A stretch of DNA of 64,000 bases, taken from contig NZ_FODY01000027.1 of NCBI RefSeq assembly GCF_900110485.1, positions 1-64,000 on the forward strand, in the 5' to 3' direction. The stretch comes from Propionispora vibrioides. GTDB lineage: Bacteria > Bacillota > Negativicutes > Propionisporales > Propionisporaceae. Below the pieces are notes generated by a model that was given only the letters and a program-made list of their open reading frames with translations, made no database searches and was not told where the DNA came from. Numbering within the stretch: position 1 is the first letter of the stretch; every line of letters begins with the position of its first letter. Shown piece by piece: positions 63,061 through 64,000 of the stretch. Position numbers and translations under genes: made by a program.

Positions 63061-64000
63061 ATGAACCAGGAGAAATATCCGGTTACTTATGGCCGGAATC
63101 TGCTAACCACCTTAACTGACAGTAAAGAAAACTGGCTGATTGTTACCGATCCAGTCATCTGGGAAAAGCTGAAAGGACAGGTTAAGCAAGACGCGATTCA
63201 GCTCTATTTCGTTACTACCATGGAGAAAAAGGTCATGGAGGAAGAAGTCAAAACCCTGTCGGGCTTTACGCAGGTGCTGGGCCTGGGCGGTGGCATGGCT
63301 GCCGATGCGGCTAAGCTGTGGGCGACCGCTCATCAGGTGCCCTTATACCAGATGCCGACCGCCTTATCGGTCAATGCTTTTCTTTGCTACAAGACAGCGG
63401 TCCGCTATGACCATGTCGTTAAATACGAAGGCGACATTCTGCCGAAAGAGATATTGATTGATTTTGATATCCTGGAGCAGGCACCGAGGCATTTAAATTT
63501 GTCCGGTGTCGGCGACTTGTTAAGCTGCCTGACCGCTAGTTACGACTGGAAGATCAATGCCTTAATCACCAAATCCCACGCCTTTGACCAGCGAATCTAT
63601 GATGAAACGCAAGAAATGCTGGACCTACTAGCCGAGTATATGGGCGATATCGTACAGAACAAGGAGCCGGGTCTGCGCTTTATCGTCCGGGCCTATAAAG
63701 AGATTGCCGAACACAGCTACCGGATGCGGCATACCATGTGGGAAGACGGTTCGGAGCATAATGTCTTTATGAATCTGGAACGGATCACCGGCAGGCAGTT
63801 CCTGCACGGCCAAGCCGTTTGCCTGGGTGTTTACTTCATGTCGGCTTTCCAGGATAACCAGCACGAACGGGCGGTGTCACTGATTCAGCGGTCGGAGCTT
63901 GATATCCGGCCCCAGGCGCTGCAGGTGACGATCGACGATATCCGGCAGGCGCTCTTAACGCTGAACCAGTTTGTCCGGGATCAGCATATCCGCTATTCGA
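63061..64000 (+). CDS. Iron-containing alcohol/glycerol-1-phosphate dehydrogenase-like protein (partial)
   Basis: An open frame from ATG 63061 (AAAGGAG) to the window edge (313 codons). VTYGRNLLTTL, the dinucleotide motif VLGLGGGMAADAAK (about 72-85), and metal-type His in LHGQAVCLG fit the iron-containing dehydrogenase fold, closest in feel to sn-glycerol-1-phosphate dehydrogenases. Being in a glucitol PTS operon, it may oxidise a polyol phosphate; that is inference. The C-terminus is not in the window. Confidence 0.85.
   Translation, partial: MNQEKYPVTYGRNLLTTLTDSKENWLIVTDPVIWEKLKGQVKQDAIQLYFVTTMEKKVMEEEVKTLSGFTQVLGLGGGMAADAAKLWATAHQVPLYQMPTALSVNAFLCYKTAVRYDHVVKYEGDILPKEILIDFDILEQAPRHLNLSGVGDLLSCLTASYDWKINALITKSHAFDQRIYDETQEMLDLLAEYMGDIVQNKEPGLRFIVRAYKEIAEHSYRMRHTMWEDGSEHNVFMNLERITGRQFLHGQAVCLGVYFMSAFQDNQHERAVSLIQRSELDIRPQALQVTIDDIRQALLTLNQFVRDQHIRYS

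Overview
The window looks like chromosome from an endospore-type, outer-membrane-bearing Firmicute of the Negativicutes (Sporomusa/Pelosinus-like). The main clue is an S-layer-homology porin (OmpM type) at 0.3-1.7 kb. Low-to-moderate GC, strong AGGAGG ribosome sites, GTG/TTG starts, MCP chemoreceptors and split PTS genes also fit. No rRNA, tRNA or CRISPR array was seen. This is read from sequence alone; no database was searched.

Region 1 (0-28.5 kb) is ordered core and accessory metabolism. It runs: an IS21-type end abutting the SLH porin; an MCP; a large-subunit catalase; glutamate dehydrogenase; CutC plus a metallophosphoesterase; a ferritin-like protein; a glyoxalase-like (VOC) protein; a Fur-box-preceded small protein; a guanidine-I riboswitch with a small membrane protein; an acyltransferase; divergent TetR/SDR and MerR/amidohydrolase pairs, each with a visible operator-promoter; and a second MCP. 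Next comes the most unusual locus: a 110-residue peptide made of 24 consecutive (His/Gln)-Ser-Cys tripeptides, convergent with an E. coli-type YcaO carrying a C-terminal four-cysteine cluster. After it lie a PPOX flavoprotein, a LysR-linked D-2-hydroxyacid dehydrogenase/DMT exporter pair and an Old Yellow Enzyme.

Region 2 (28.5-35.7 kb) is a patchwork. GGGGACGG-type palindromes (REP/RAYT-like) and longer repeats separate small genes, among them an HsdR_N-type nuclease followed by two iron-sulfur UDG-like genes. Decayed second copies of genes from 9-23 kb also sit here: the PPOX 5' region, the VOC gene and cutC-metallophosphoesterase. Cut-off gene ends (OLD-type ATPase, IS256, group II intron) are present too.

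Region 3 (35.8-46 kb) is a carbohydrate regulon: an unusual LacI regulator with two ligand-binding domains, divergent from a dehydrogenase, an ABC sugar importer, two xylose-isomerase-like TIM barrels and a Gfo/Idh/MocA oxidoreductase. TTTACGTAAA sites lie on both sides of the divergent promoter.

Region 4 (46-60 kb) is a defence and mobile-element island: a decapitated DUF2397/DUF2398 (Wadjet-type) cluster ending in a RAYT remnant, a possible nuclease, a 1241-residue STAND NTPase with an N-terminal nuclease-like domain, a type III toxin-antitoxin (ToxIN-like) with 38-bp RNA repeats, a frameshifted IS66, two small immunity-like proteins and an internally deleted IS256. Region 5 (60-64 kb) has an XRE repressor with two operator palindromes, then a glucitol/sorbitol PTS operon (IIC, split IIB/IIC2, IIA, GutM) running into an iron-containing dehydrogenase cut by the window edge.
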